This document shows positions 1-6,243 of a DNA stretch of 29,713 bases, piece by piece. The translations under genes and the position numbers were made by a program. The DNA comes from a virus, in the IMG/VR virus record IMGVR_UViG_3300042350_002460, positions 1 to 29,713 of that record; one strand, 5' to 3'. Numbering within the stretch: the stretch's first letter is position 1; every line of letters begins with the position of its first letter. The notes under the pieces were generated by a model. That model made no database searches. It saw only the letters and a program-made list of their open reading frames with translations, and had not been told where the DNA came from.

Positions 1-138
1 ACTGGATTAGATAAGCTAATGACATAAAAGGATTGTTTTTGGCTGGAGAATAGAGCATGGCGGAGCCGACCGACCGCCCCCTTTTGGGGTGGGCTTCGTT
101 TACGATACCCCCCTCAAAAATTTTCCGCCTTTTTGACC
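1..138. other. Left-edge non-coding stretch with a GC-rich hairpin
   Basis: No convincing gene is visible here. Positions 76-94 can fold into a GC-rich hairpin (GCCCCC / GGGGTGGGC around a TTTT loop), and a second C-run at 108-113 could pair alternatively with the G-run at 86-89. It may be the end of a terminator for a gene lying before the window or part of the leader of the nuclease gene. The run of U residues expected of a strong terminator is not clear, so the role is open. Confidence 0.3.
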
Positions 139-663
139 ATGTTAAACAAAATCAAAATTGGTCAAAGTATTTCTCTCTCAACAGCGGAGCGTAAGCTCGC
201 CCATTTCGTAGCCAAGAATCGAAATGGTAAGAATCGATATTTCAATGTGGTGAACCTGAAGATCAGCGCGGAAGATCCACATACGGTCGATCTTGAGGGA
301 ATCTGCGGCGAGCTGGCTTTCTGCAAGCTGTTCAATGTTTATCCTGATTTGGATACGGATCGTAATCCTCCGCATCCGCTCTATGACGCGCTTGTCCCGC
401 CACCACCGGGATTTCGCGTCGATGTGAAAACGACCAAGTACGACAATGGAAAGCTATTGGTCGATGCGCGCAAAGGATCGAAAACCGACGGAGTGGACTT
501 CTACGCTCTGATGACAGGAACCTTCCCAGGTCCGTACACATTCCGTGGAGTCATCGCGAAGGAGCATATTATCCAACCCCACAAACTTGGCCTACTTTGT
601 GGATACAAGAGCTACATGGCGGAGCAGTCGGAGCTGACCGATGAGTTTGAGGCCAATTACTAA
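139..663 (+). CDS. PD-(D/E)XK-type nuclease-like protein
   Basis: This 174-residue protein looks like a small phage endonuclease of the PD-(D/E)XK (restriction-endonuclease-like) fold. Visible candidates for the active site are Glu58 in GELAF, Asp83 in LYDAL, and Asp95-Val-Lys97 in RVDVKTT, which is the usual D...(D/E)xK spacing, followed by a strand-rich stretch ending in a DFYAL segment near residues 120-124. In the family these residues bind metal and cut DNA. An upstream in-frame TTG at 133 would add two residues; ATG at 139 is preferred. There is no clear Shine-Dalgarno sequence. It stands alone before the capsid-gene leader. Possible roles are host DNA degradation, recombination or DNA processing; the sequence does not separate these. 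The fold call is by eye. Confidence 0.6.
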   Translation: MLNKIKIGQSISLSTAERKLAHFVAKNRNGKNRYFNVVNLKISAEDPHTVDLEGICGELAFCKLFNVYPDLDTDRNPPHPLYDALVPPPPGFRVDVKTTKYDNGKLLVDARKGSKTDGVDFYALMTGTFPGPYTFRGVIAKEHIIQPHKLGLLCGYKSYMAEQSELTDEFEANY

Positions 664-720
664 TTGTGATTGACACTTTAGTCGCCCTTGTGCGTCAGTG
701 CGCGTAACGACCTTAAGCAA

Positions 721-775
721 TGCGGAGGCTTGGTCAGCCATCGCAAAACCGTCTAAGCGGCAATGACACTCCGCA
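721..775 (+). promoter_or_regulatory. Structured RNA element in capsid-gene leader
   Basis: A perfect 7-bp closing stem (TGCGGAG at 721-727 with CTCCGCA at 769-775) encloses two possible small hairpins: GCT/AGC at 728-730 and 736-738, and CCG/CGG at 749-751 and 758-760. That is a three-way-junction outline in the 197-base gap before the capsid gene. It is too short for a tRNA and lacks the T-arm motif and anticodon arm. It may be a leader RNA, a processing site or a small phage RNA. Function is inferred only from position and pairing. Confidence 0.4.
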
Positions 776-782
776 TGTAGTA

Positions 783-824
783 GGTTGGATAATCAGCCAC
801 CGTGTGGTGGATAGATGGCCAACC
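783..824 (+). promoter_or_regulatory. Two-tier hairpin upstream of capsid gene
   Basis: Outer arms GGTTGG (783-788) and CCAACC (819-824) and inner arms CCACC (797-801) and GGTGG (806-810) form a nested hairpin with a symmetric internal loop of 8 bases on each side and a GTGT tetraloop. No U-tract follows, so it is not a standard terminator. It ends 36 bases before the capsid start codon and could stabilise the transcript or control translation. Confidence 0.4.
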
Positions 825-860
825 ATAACGCAGATAACGTCGGTTTAATTTCATAATCTC

Positions 861-2099
861 ATGTCTTGTCCTAATGTCTTCAACGCCTTCGCAGTGGCTA
901 CTGAGTCGCTCGCGCAGGACGTCTATAAACGCGCCTCGTACCGCTCGATGTGGCTCAACATGATTGAGCGCGGCGAGTATCCTCAGGGTACTGGTCTGAC
1001 CCAGACCTCGTACAACACGACCAGCATCGAGCCGACTGCGGCTGAGGAGTGGTCGGCCATCACGCTCGCCAGCGGCGAGAACGGTGGCGCTTGCGATGTC
1101 ACCTACAATGACGTTCCGGTCGGTTTTAATGCCGTCACCTGGAGTCCTGAGCGTTTCGCCCTCAAAGGTCCGCTCCTGTGTAAGGACGATTTGACCTTCG
1201 ACCATCGCGTCGAGGCGTTCTTGCGCGTGTACTTGGAGAAGCTCTCGATCCGCGCGCAGCGTTCTTGGGAGACTCGTTACCAGAACACCTTCGCCAAGTT
1301 CGCCATCAAGGCTGTGGCCGACTCGTCCTTCACTCAGGTTGAGACGATTCCGTCTGGCGTGAATGAGTTCCCCTGGATTCAGACCGGCTCCGCTGGTCAG
1401 GCGCTCAATCAGTCCACCTCCGAGCTGACTCAGGAGATGCTCGATGTCGCCGCCGCCACGCTGATCCGCAACGGCGCTACCAATCCTGATAGCTCTGGCT
1501 TCATCAGCTACAGCAGCGACGGCCCGGTGTTCCCGCTCTACATCGGTCTGGAGGCTTCGCAGCGCATCGCTCAGAACAACCCCGCGTTCCGTGAGGATCT
1601 GCGTCAGGCTGATATGGGCAGCGGCAGCGGCGCTGAGTTGCTTAAGCGCATTGGCGCGAATCGGGTGATTAAGAACTTCCGGCACGTTCCGAATCTGTTC
1701 CCGCCCCGCTTCACCTACGCTGGCGGCAAGTACACGTTGGTTCAGCCGTTTACCAGCTCCAGTGGCACCAAGGGTACGGTGTTCAGCGTCAACTCGAGCT
1801 GGACGACCGCCCCGTTCGAGGCTGCGTTCATCGTCACCCCGTATGTGTTCAAGTCGCACATCGTGCGTCCTGTGAACCGTGTTGGTGATTTGAGCTGGAT
1901 GCCGACCAACTACATGGGCGAGTGGCAGTGGGTGACGGGTGCCTACAAGTTCAATACGGACTGCGAAGATCCGTTGGAGAAGAAGGGTCAGCATTACGCT
2001 GAGTTCATTCACGCTTCTGAGCCTGTTTTCACCAACCAGGGCATGACCATCATCTTCCGTCGTTGCACCGGAGCTTTGACCCAGATCATTTGCAGCTAA
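861..2099 (+). CDS. Probable major capsid protein
   Basis: This 412-residue protein is the best candidate for the HK97-fold major capsid protein. The evidence is length, soluble mixed alpha/beta composition without repeats or signal peptide, its place in the structural region, and its very GC-rich, strongly biased codon use (hand count 63% GC at 1441-1500), as expected of the most highly expressed virion gene. It starts at ATG 861 after an AATCTC stretch with no clear Shine-Dalgarno sequence. It is transcribed alone, with a structured leader before it and two terminators behind it, and lies on the opposite strand to the portal and scaffold genes. No catalytic motif is visible. A minor head or decoration protein is less likely because no other capsid candidate is present in the window. 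Confidence 0.65.
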   Translation: MSCPNVFNAFAVATESLAQDVYKRASYRSMWLNMIERGEYPQGTGLTQTSYNTTSIEPTAAEEWSAITLASGENGGACDVTYNDVPVGFNAVTWSPERFALKGPLLCKDDLTFDHRVEAFLRVYLEKLSIRAQRSWETRYQNTFAKFAIKAVADSSFTQVETIPSGVNEFPWIQTGSAGQALNQSTSELTQEMLDVAAATLIRNGATNPDSSGFISYSSDGPVFPLYIGLEASQRIAQNNPAFREDLRQADMGSGSGAELLKRIGANRVIKNFRHVPNLFPPRFTYAGGKYTLVQPFTSSSGTKGTVFSVNSSWTTAPFEAAFIVTPYVFKSHIVRPVNRVGDLSWMPTNYMGEWQWVTGAYKFNTDCEDPLEKKGQHYAEFIHASEPVFTNQGMTIIFRRCTGALTQIICS

Positions 2100-2150
2100 C
2101 GCTGCAAACGCTCACGCTTCGCGGATCATCTGACGCTAAGCATTCAAAAG

Positions 2151-2188
2151 ACCCGCAGGCGTGAAAATGCTTGCGGGTTTTTTCTTTT
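2151..2188 (+). terminator. Rho-independent terminator after capsid gene
   Basis: The stem ACCCGCAGGC (2151-2160) pairs with GCTTGCGGGT (2169-2178) around an 8-base loop, with one G-U pair, and is followed directly by a T-rich tract to 2188. This is a textbook intrinsic terminator 52 bases after the capsid stop codon. Confidence 0.9.
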
Positions 2189-2252
2189 CGGCGATTGTGG
2201 CCACCGGATTATCTCATAGGTTGTTTGTCTCACAGCTCCGTTGTTGGAGCAG

Positions 2253-2288
2253 CCCCTCATCGGCCCGAAAGGCTGGTGGGGGGTTTTT
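2253..2288 (+). terminator. Second terminator-like hairpin before the small-gene operon
   Basis: CCCCTCATCGGCC (2253-2265) pairs with GGCTGGTGGGGGG (2271-2283) over 13 positions, including three G-U pairs, with a five-base loop, and is followed by TTTTT (2284-2288). A smaller hairpin (GCTCC 2235-2239 / GGAGC 2246-2250) sits just upstream. It would back up the first terminator and insulate the genes from 2325 onward. Confidence 0.75.
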
Positions 2289-2324
2289 GATTGACATACA
2301 TGCCATGAGTCTGATGCTCGCTTC

Positions 2325-2612
2325 ATGCCGGTATTTACCATTCCCAAAGGCGTCGAAATCCCCGAGAACTTGAAGGAAGGCGAGGCTTTCCAGACGATGG
2401 CGACTATCGTTCTTGGTAAGAACGGAAAGGCGGAGGTCATCGAGATTGATGGCATGGCCATACCCGGTTACGAGAAGAAGTCTAAGGGTAAGAAGATGGC
2501 CGAGAGAGGCGAGGAGGAGTATGAGGAGGGCGAGGAGATGGAGGAATCTACTCCTGGCGGCGGCGGTTTCATCGCTGAGGTGATGCAGCGCGGACGCGGC
2601 CCGATGGCTTAA
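2325..2612 (+). CDS. Small acidic protein, unknown function
   Basis: This is a 95-residue protein I do not recognise. The first half looks like a small beta-containing domain (residues 1-50). The second half has a short lysine patch (KKSKGKK) followed by a run dominated by Glu (about residues 60-75) and a Gly-rich segment before the C-terminus. It is the first gene after the two capsid-gene terminators and is followed closely by a fibre-type protein, so a virion-associated role is plausible. There is no signal peptide or membrane segment. The start at ATG 2325 is chosen because it opens the whole frame; the upstream sequence has no clear ribosome binding site. Confidence 0.6.
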   Translation: MPVFTIPKGVEIPENLKEGEAFQTMATIVLGKNGKAEVIEIDGMAIPGYEKKSKGKKMAERGEEEYEEGEEMEESTPGGGGFIAEVMQRGRGPMA

Positions 2613-2625
2613 ATTATAAACCGAT

Positions 2626-3063
2626 ATGCCAAACATCACATGCGACGAGGCGGAGACGCTGATCAATGAGGCGGCGTCGCTGGGATGTCGCTCGCCCCGT
2701 GAGGTAGAGTTGGCCAAGCTGGCCCTTGAGAATCGCATCGCGACGTATCTGGCTGGCGGCGGTGCGACGCGCGGCGCGTATCGGAGCGTTAGCGCAACTG
2801 GCAATGTGGTGAGCGGTGATTATCTGCTTGTCTGCAATGCCGCTGGAGGTTCGATTACGCTGACGCTTCCTCCGGTTGCGTTGGTTCCTGGCCGCATCTA
2901 TGTGTTCAAGCGCATCAATAGCGGCGCGAACACGGTTACGGTTGATGCCTATGCGTCTGAGACGATTGATGGCGCGCTGACTCATGTGCTGTCCCCGCAG
3001 TGGAATTCCATTACCATCATATCGGACGGGACGGCTTGGTACATCACTTCGCATCCGTTCTAA
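2626..3063 (+). CDS. Small fibre-tip-like structural protein
   Basis: This is a 145-residue protein in two parts. Residues 1-45 form a helical module with the pattern MPxIxCxEAxxLIxEA and a second Cys in a CxSPRE motif. The same module opens the next gene. Residues 52-145 are beta-rich and match the pattern seen in many phage and bacterial surface proteins: a GDY-type start, a SITLTLPP strand, a VPGRIYVFKR strand, a TVTVDA strand, SETIDG, and ITIISDGTAWYI near the end. Such domains usually trimerise in fibres or appendage tips. The shared N-terminal module may anchor the protein to the virion. It lies 13 bases after the preceding gene and 6 bases before the next. Confidence 0.6.
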   Translation: MPNITCDEAETLINEAASLGCRSPREVELAKLALENRIATYLAGGGATRGAYRSVSATGNVVSGDYLLVCNAAGGSITLTLPPVALVPGRIYVFKRINSGANTVTVDAYASETIDGALTHVLSPQWNSITIISDGTAWYITSHPF

Positions 3064-3069
3064 AATCTC

Positions 3070-3279
3070 ATGCCTATCATCTCCTGCACTGAAGCGGCTG
3101 AATTGATTGCGGAGGCTCAAGGAGCTTCATGCAAGAGTCCGCGCGAACGCATTCTGCTGGAGATTGGCCTACTTTGGGAGGCGTCGATTCTTGGTGGAAC
3201 GGCGGATATTACCGCTGATAACACCGTGATTACGGCGGACAGTACGATCATCACGGCGGACATGACCGAATTTATCTAA
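3070..3279 (+). CDS. Small protein with shared N-terminal module and TAD repeats
   Basis: This is a 69-residue protein. Its first ~43 residues are similar to the start of the preceding protein: MPIISCTEAAELI, a Cys at 21, and SPRE at 23-26. After a GG hinge it ends in three 7-residue repeats, ITADNTV, ITADSTI and ITADMTE (residues 47-67). Similar TAD repeats occur in the nozzle-like protein encoded at 17553-19400. The function is not recognised. A small virion component or fibre adaptor is the best guess from the shared module and position. The start is preceded by AAAATCTC, similar to the capsid gene start context. Confidence 0.6.
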   Translation: MPIISCTEAAELIAEAQGASCKSPRERILLEIGLLWEASILGGTADITADNTVITADSTIITADMTEFI

Positions 3280-3309
3280 CCATTAACAAACCTTTTAGGA
3301 TACACCCAC

Positions 3310-4557
3310 ATGGCAAAGCAAACGATCAATATCGGAACAGCTCCGAACGACGGAACGGGAACTCCGCTTCGCACTTCGTTCGATTATACCAACCAGAACT
3401 TCACGGAGATATACACCGCTCTTGGCGGTGGTGTCGCCCTTCCCGGCGCGACGACTCAGGTCATCTTCAATGATGGCGGAACAAATCTGGCAGGCGATGC
3501 CGGTCTGGTTTACAATAAGACCACCGATGCGCTGACCGTTGCCGGACTCGTCACCGCTGGCTCCGCCACCATCACCGGCGATCTGACGGTGCGGACGACT
3601 CGTCTTACTACGACCACTACTGGTGTCGGCATTGGCACGGCGAGTCCAATTCTTCCGCTTGATGTTCGTGGAGCCGCCGGTGCTGGTGCGTTGTTTCTTA
3701 GGACCACTGATCCTACTGCTCCAGTTGCTTCAGCTTACATTCAAACTCCTGTTTCAACCGGATTCTCTTCGACTGTTCCAATGTACGGTTTCTGGTATCA
3801 GAACTGTGGAATGGGAAACCCTGCGTCTGAGAATTTGAGCTGGATTATCAACAGCTCCGAAGCCATGCGCCTGAACTCCACGGGGCTGGGCGTGGGGGTT
3901 AGTCCTACGTTCAACATCCACGCTCGTGGAACCACGGATGGACGCATTCAGGTTGAAGGCGCGAGCGGATACGGAATGGTTTTCGTTCAAGCCTCCAACG
4001 GCAATTCTGCTCAACTTCAGCTCAACTCCAACGGTGGTTCAGGTCGAAGATACGTTGTAGCATCCAACACATCCGGTCAGTTTTTGATCGGAGATGAAAC
4101 GGCTGTTGCTACTCGTTTATTGATCGACTCCGCGGGCAACGTGGGCATAGCCGTTACCCCGAGTGCGTGGACATCTAGCGTAAGAGCTATTGATATTGTA
4201 TCTGGCGGATTAGGCGTTTTCAGCGGAGGTATTACCCACAACGCTTACTTCGACAACACCGATGCGCGTTGGGAGTACAAGGGAACCGGACCAGCTACTT
4301 ACTACAATTTACAGACTGGCGTTCACCAATGGTTTGTTGCGGCTTCAGGAACCGCGAACAATCCGATTACCACATTCGCGACGGCAGCAATGACCCTCGA
4401 TGCGAGCGGGAATCTGATTCTGTTGTCTTCAAACACCCCCGCAACGCTGACCACCAACGGCCAGCTTACCGTCAACGCCACCAGCAACACCAACCTCCGC
4501 TTCTCTTATCGCGGCTCCGATGGTGTTACCCGTGTTGCCAACCTGACCCTCGCCTAA
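3310..4557 (+). CDS. Tail fibre protein
   Basis: This is a 415-residue fibre-like protein. The N-terminus (INIGTAPNDGTGTPLRTSF, then NQNFTEIY) is the virion-attachment motif I know from cyanophage-type tail fibres. The middle is a repetitive beta-rich shaft with motifs such as GVGIGTASP followed by LDVRG, and AMRLNSTGLGVGVSP, typical of trimeric shafts. The C-terminus (about 375-415) ends in TLTTNGQLTVNATSNTN and a short beta tail. No peptidase S74 self-cleaving chaperone is visible at the C-terminus, although shafts of this type often carry one, so maturation may be independent or the domain has been lost. AGGA lies 10 bases upstream of the start. Confidence 0.75.
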   Translation: MAKQTINIGTAPNDGTGTPLRTSFDYTNQNFTEIYTALGGGVALPGATTQVIFNDGGTNLAGDAGLVYNKTTDALTVAGLVTAGSATITGDLTVRTTRLTTTTTGVGIGTASPILPLDVRGAAGAGALFLRTTDPTAPVASAYIQTPVSTGFSSTVPMYGFWYQNCGMGNPASENLSWIINSSEAMRLNSTGLGVGVSPTFNIHARGTTDGRIQVEGASGYGMVFVQASNGNSAQLQLNSNGGSGRRYVVASNTSGQFLIGDETAVATRLLIDSAGNVGIAVTPSAWTSSVRAIDIVSGGLGVFSGGITHNAYFDNTDARWEYKGTGPATYYNLQTGVHQWFVAASGTANNPITTFATAAMTLDASGNLILLSSNTPATLTTNGQLTVNATSNTNLRFSYRGSDGVTRVANLTLA

Positions 4558-4563
4558 TATCCC

Positions 4564-4995
4564 ATGATTACCCTCTCTTGGATCATCGAACGCCTTCTCG
4601 TCCGCAAAGTCGAAGGCACTCTCACCGATGTCGTCATCACCGCCGACTGGCGTTGCAACGGCTCGCAGGAATCGTTCAGCGGAACTTGCTACGGCTCATG
4701 CTCGTTCGCTCCGCCGAGCGGTTCGTTCACGCCATACGAGGATCTGACCGAAGCTCAAGTCCTCGGCTGGTGCTACGCCAATGGCGTCGATAAGACCGCC
4801 ATCGAAGCCAATGTCACCGCGCAAATCGAGAACCAGATCAACCCTCCGGTCATCGCTCCTCCGCTGCCGTGGTTGCCGCCGGTGATGATCGTTCCTCCGA
4901 TGCTGCCTCAGGTGGAGCCGCCGCTCGTCAATGCGGAAACTCCTGTCGCCGCTGTTGACGAACAGCCGGTTGTTTCGGATGCTCCGGCGGCATGA
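4564..4995 (+). CDS. Small phage protein with Pro-rich tail, unknown function
   Basis: This is a 143-residue protein. Residues 1-90 resemble a small domain common in aquatic phages next to fibre and lysis genes: a TLTDVVITADWRC strand pair, a GTCYGSCSF strand, FTPYEDLTEAQVLGWC, and a helix ending in TAQIENQINPP. The last ~50 residues are rich in Pro, Val and Ala and look disordered. The biochemical role of this family is not known to me. The stop overlaps the next start as ATGA at 4992-4995, so translation is likely coupled. The Cys residues in CRCNG/CYGSC-type positions are more numerous than I expect for the family. Confidence 0.6.
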   Translation: MITLSWIIERLLVRKVEGTLTDVVITADWRCNGSQESFSGTCYGSCSFAPPSGSFTPYEDLTEAQVLGWCYANGVDKTAIEANVTAQIENQINPPVIAPPLPWLPPVMIVPPMLPQVEPPLVNAETPVAAVDEQPVVSDAPAA

Positions 4996-5150
4996 TTAAA
5001 ATTGAACTGACCGTCGAACAAGCGAACACCCTGCTGCAACTCGTGGAAATCGCAATGAAGGCTGGCAACATCAACAATGTGAAAGCCGGACTTCCTCTCT
5101 ACGATCTGATCCTCGACGCCGCCAAGGCTCAGGCTTCGCTCGCTAACTAA
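4992..5150 (+). CDS. 52-residue helical protein, unknown function
   Basis: This short gene fits the packed context: ATG overlaps the upstream stop (ATGA) and the stop lies 8 bases before the next start. The product begins MIKIELTVEQANTLLQLVE and is predicted by eye to be two amphipathic helices (residues 7-23 and 35-50). Short proteins of the form 'LTVEEAN...' are common beside fibre and lysis genes in aquatic phages, but no function is established to my knowledge. The open frame, coupling and codon use like its neighbours support a real gene. Confidence 0.6.
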   Translation: MIKIELTVEQANTLLQLVEIAMKAGNINNVKAGLPLYDLILDAAKAQASLAN

Positions 5151-5158
5151 CCACCACG

Positions 5159-5353
5159 ATGACGGACCACCACGCTTTCATTCGAGATATCTCAATAGGC
5201 GTCGGTGGTCCGGCCATCGGCATTTTGGGGAACGCGGTATTCTCCGATCCTCATCTCAAGACTGCGTCATTGGCACTTGGCGCGTTTGCTGCGCTTCTAA
5301 CTTGCGCCGTCAAAGCAGTCGAACTTTATCGCAAACTCAAAAACGACAAATGA
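5159..5353 (+). CDS. Small membrane protein, holin-like
   Basis: This 64-residue protein has two hydrophobic stretches (about residues 11-28 and 35-54) and a basic C-terminus (YRKLKNDK), the layout of a small two-helix holin or holin partner. It is directly upstream of, and overlaps by ATGA, the Pam3-gp28-like holin, so the two may act together, for instance as holin and antiholin. The start at 5159 follows CCACCACG with no clear ribosome binding site. Confidence 0.55.
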   Translation: MTDHHAFIRDISIGVGGPAIGILGNAVFSDPHLKTASLALGAFAALLTCAVKAVELYRKLKNDK

Positions 5354-5532
5354 ACGCTAATATCTCCTCCCTTCTCCGCCATATCCTGACCGCTGCCGGT
5401 GGATTCATCGTTGCTAAAGGGTTGGCCAGCGCCGATCAGGTTGCTGAATTGGCCGGTGCTGCTGTCAGCATTTCTGGCGTCGCTTGGTCTATGTGGAAGA
5501 ACAAGCAATCAGCCGCCAAACAGACGGAATGA
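5350..5532 (+). CDS. Pam3-gp28-like holin
   Basis: The 60-residue product begins MNANISSLLRHILTAAGGF and continues with VAKGLASADQVAELAGAAVS and a hydrophobic ISGVAWSMW segment before a basic tail (KNKQSAAKQ). This matches the pattern I know for the Pam3-gp28 family of putative phage holins: SLLRH, TAxGG, VAKG, GA-S-GVxWS, K-rich tail. Such proteins form the membrane lesion that releases endolysin. An in-frame start at 5302 would add 16 polar residues inside the upstream gene. ATG 5350, overlapping the previous stop as ATGA, is chosen because the family starts here. Confidence 0.75.
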   Translation: MNANISSLLRHILTAAGGFIVAKGLASADQVAELAGAAVSISGVAWSMWKNKQSAAKQTE

Positions 5533-5708
5533 ACTTCCTGGCCGACCTCGTTATGAAGCTGGTCATCTGGCTTCATGCGCTGACGACCAAAGACACAACA
5601 AATGAAGACGCCAAGAAACAACCTGATCTTAAGCGTTCTCTTCTTGATCGTGTGCGCGAGCATGAGCGTGAGCTGCGCGAGCCGAGTGATTTACGTCCCC
5701 CACGGTGA
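5529..5708 (+). CDS. Small N-terminally hydrophobic protein of the lysis region
   Basis: This is a 59-residue protein with a hydrophobic or amphipathic N-terminus (residues 1-18) followed by a highly charged helix ending in RVREHERELREPS. It starts at an ATGA overlap with the holin gene. Its 3' part overlaps, in another reading frame, the start of a lipoprotein gene (5602). This is the arrangement of an inner-membrane spanin partly containing an outer-membrane spanin gene (Rz/Rz1 type), so a spanin-like role is possible. It is much shorter than classical Rz, and the coiled-coil is brief. A longer in-frame start at 5484 lies inside the holin gene and is less likely. Confidence 0.5.
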   Translation: MNFLADLVMKLVIWLHALTTKDTTNEDAKKQPDLKRSLLDRVREHERELREPSDLRPPR

Positions 5709-5832
5709 GCCTGTACGCCTCGCTGAGGACGTTAAGGCTAAGGTTTGGGTCGTTGACGCGAGCGGCAAATCGGTGCGTAGTCAGAACCGGATTACGATAC
5801 ATGAGGGTTGGTACGCATTGCCGAAGGAATGA
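5602..5832 (+). CDS. Probable lipoprotein (o-spanin-like)
   Basis: This is a 76-residue protein with a lipoprotein signal: a basic start (MKTPRNN), a hydrophobic core (residues 8-20) and a lipobox-like SVSC with Cys25. The mature part (YVPHGEPVRLAEDV, KVWVVDASGK, EGWYALP) resembles a family often found beside holins in aquatic phages. The first 107 bases overlap the preceding gene in a different frame. Outer-membrane lipoproteins in this position usually act as the outer part of a spanin that fuses the two membranes at lysis. The function here is inferred from the signal and position. It implies a host with an outer membrane. Confidence 0.6.
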   Translation: MKTPRNNLILSVLFLIVCASMSVSCASRVIYVPHGEPVRLAEDVKAKVWVVDASGKSVRSQNRITIHEGWYALPKE

Positions 5833-5987
5833 AAAAGAACGTCCCAACCAACACTTCGCTCTACAGCAAGATGAAGTCCGCCGCCAAAGCGAAGTTCGAC
5901 GTTTATCCATCAGCATACGCCAACGCTTGGCTCGTTCGTGAGTACAAGAAGCGCGGCGGCAAATACAAGGTTGCCGATGTCAGATAA
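5829..5987 (+). CDS. Small basic phage protein (KFDVYPSAYAN family)
   Basis: This is a 52-residue, Lys-rich protein containing KAKFDVYPSAYANAWLVREY followed by a KKRGGKY motif, which I recognise as a recurring small protein of cyanophages and other aquatic phages, commonly of unknown function. The start overlaps the upstream stop as ATGA and the end overlaps the next gene by 11 bases, so it is embedded in the operon. The basic charge would suit nucleic-acid or capsid-interior binding, but that is inference. Confidence 0.65.
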   Translation: MKKNVPTNTSLYSKMKSAAKAKFDVYPSAYANAWLVREYKKRGGKYKVADVR

Positions 5988-6243
5988 GAAAGTCAGAGGC
6001 GGTCTTGGACGCTGGTTCGCCGAGAAGTGGGTGGACATCAAGACCGGCAAGCCGTGCGGTCGTCAGGAGGGAGAAGAGCGCGCTGGATATCCCGCTTGTA
6101 GGCCAACAAAGCGTGTGAGCGAGAAGACTCCAAAGACGACAATGGAGATGAGCAGCGCGGAGAAAGCTCGATTCAAGCGCGAAAAAACCAGCTTTCAGAA
6201 GATCGGTTATCAGCATAGGATGCGGAAAAAGGCAAAATTATGA
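5977..6243 (+). CDS. DUF5872-like small basic protein
   Basis: This is an 88-residue protein with the conserved core RWFAEKWVDIKTGKPCGRQ, then ERAGYPACRPTKRVS, KTPKT and SSAEKARFKREKTS, a pattern I associate with the DUF5872 family found in phages and some bacteria. Two Cys residues sit in CGRQ and ACRP. A start 13 codons upstream (5938) exists, but ATG 5977 gives the family N-terminus and a short overlap with the previous gene. Function is unknown. The basic charge and conserved Trp, Cys and Arg suggest binding of DNA or another virion part. Confidence 0.65.
   Translation: MSDKKVRGGLGRWFAEKWVDIKTGKPCGRQEGEERAGYPACRPTKRVSEKTPKTTMEMSSAEKARFKREKTSFQKIGYQHRMRKKAKL

Noticed and set aside
670-698. 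TTGACA at 670-675 as a -35 promoter box (also TTGACA at 2291-2296)
   Set aside because: No acceptable -10 hexamer lies 16-18 bases downstream in either case; only the -35-like half matches.
721-775. Possible tRNA in the capsid leader
   Set aside because: The 7-bp closing stem looks like an acceptor stem, but the element is only 55 bases and has no T-arm GTTC motif, no anticodon arm and no D-arm pattern.
753-2012. Long open frame of 419 codons on the (-) strand opposite the capsid gene
   Set aside because: It mirrors the strongly biased, GC-rich capsid codons; its translation is Arg/Leu/Val-rich with no recognisable domain, and the (+) frame has a far better protein.
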